Shown: positions 11,006 to 11,408 of the stretch, piece by piece | How the letters are laid out: every line of letters begins with the position of its first letter | Numbering within the stretch: position 1 is the stretch's first letter | Source of the DNA: Candidatus Woesearchaeota archaeon | GTDB lineage: Archaea > Nanobdellota > Nanobdellia > Woesearchaeales > WJKV01 | DNA length: 11,408 bases | Direction: 5' to 3' | Assembly: GCA_019323355.1 (NCBI GenBank) | Contig: JAHWHI010000009.1 | Location: 1-11,408, forward strand | Position numbers and translations under genes: made by a program | The notes under the pieces: generated by a model | Databases searched by the model: none | Seen by the model: the letters and a program-made list of their open reading frames with translations, nothing else | What the model was told of the DNA's origin: nothing

Positions 11006-11407
11006 TCATTCTACAAAAACATAACGCATGCGATATTTTGGAGGTTTTCCCATTCTCACATCTCTTGGCCGGCGCATATCCTGCCTATACCGTCTGGCTT
11101 TTCCTTCCCTAGCAAGATGTCTCCATGCAGCCATCCCTCCAGGATGCATCGATCTTTCGTTCGAGTTCAATGGAAAGCCAAAAAATATTTGTGACAATGC
11201 GTTCATCAGAACCAACCGTCTGATCGCAAGCCCTCTTTCTCGAAACTCTTCCTCAGTCTCAGTAAATCCAACAAAAGGCTTGTTCTTGAAAAAATCCATT
11301 TCTGGTTCAAGAGAATATCTAAGTTCCCCATTTCCTACGACTATATCGTCATTCACCACATACACATAAACAAGCTCTTCAATATTGGGAGGTTCTTTCT
11401 CCAAACT
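11006..11407 (-). CDS. Protein of unknown function, 5' end at or beyond the window edge
   Basis: I do not recognise this protein. The frame is open to the right edge; a TTG at 11404 could start it, but the gene may continue further. The visible 133 residues start with a strand-rich part (ELVYVYVVNDDIVVGNGELRYSLEPEMDFF), then a helix (EEFRERGLAIRRLVLMNALSQIFFGF), and end in a strongly basic region (WRHLAREGKARRYRQDMRRPRDVRMGKPPKYRMRYVFVE, shown here only by its pattern of about 15 Arg/Lys in 39 residues), which suggests nucleic-acid or ribosome contact. The stop codon directly abuts that of the P-loop ATPase gene. Confidence 0.65.
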   Translation of the reverse strand, partial: SLEKEPPNIEELVYVYVVNDDIVVGNGELRYSLEPEMDFFKNKPFVGFTETEEEFRERGLAIRRLVLMNALSQIFFGFPLNSNERSMHPGGMAAWRHLAREGKARRYRQDMRRPRDVRMGKPPKYRMRYVFVE

Positions 11408-11408
11408 A

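Overview
The window reads as a compact archaeal chromosome segment. Evidence for Archaea: a transcription factor B gene, an RFC large subunit, an archaeal/eukaryotic-type glycyl-tRNA synthetase, a short archaeal-type triosephosphate isomerase, an MCTS1-like pre-PUA/PUA protein, a tRNA-Phe without encoded CCA, and TATA boxes 25-30 nt upstream of several start codons (leaderless style). Very short intergenic gaps and trimmed proteins (RfcL of 398 aa, GlyRS of 503 aa) suggest a small-genome lineage such as a DPANN archaeon (Woesearchaeota/Pacearchaeota-like). That placement is inference, not proof. There is no sign of insertion sequences, phage genes or CRISPR.

Layout. 3-977 (+) is the 3' part of a HemK2/Mtq2-like methyltransferase fused to a small protein-kinase-like domain. 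It converges on TFB (984-1910, -). A 273-bp AT-rich divergent region, the largest gene-free stretch, separates TFB from a tightly overlapping operon on + of thioredoxin reductase, a NYN-domain protein and triosephosphate isomerase (2184-4269). This ends 1 nt from the 3' end of a convergent tRNA-Phe(GAA) gene (4271-4344, -). The minus strand then carries an OB-fold (SSB/RPA-like) gene, a small membrane-anchored protein overlapping the end of glyS, glyS itself, and rfcL.

From a short divergent promoter opposite rfcL, a six-gene + strand operon (7965-9626) encodes a 43-residue rubredoxin-like protein, a [4Fe-4S] ferredoxin, a DUF1858 CxxC protein, a helical protein of unknown function, the pre-PUA/PUA protein and an ASCH-like protein. 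The last part (9623-11408) is less familiar: an unrecognised 147-aa protein (-), an unrecognised 103-aa protein followed by a NadR-like P-loop ATPase (+), and a partial unrecognised protein (-) running off the window.

How the genes work together. Most are housekeeping (transcription initiation, clamp loading, glycine and phenylalanine decoding, glycolysis). The less ordinary parts are the methyltransferase-kinase fusion, the redox mini-operon of very small Fe and disulfide proteins, the membrane protein coupled to glyS, and the unknown 9.6-11.4 kb module. All four convergent junctions have 6 bp or less between gene ends, so transcription termination must take place inside the opposing genes.
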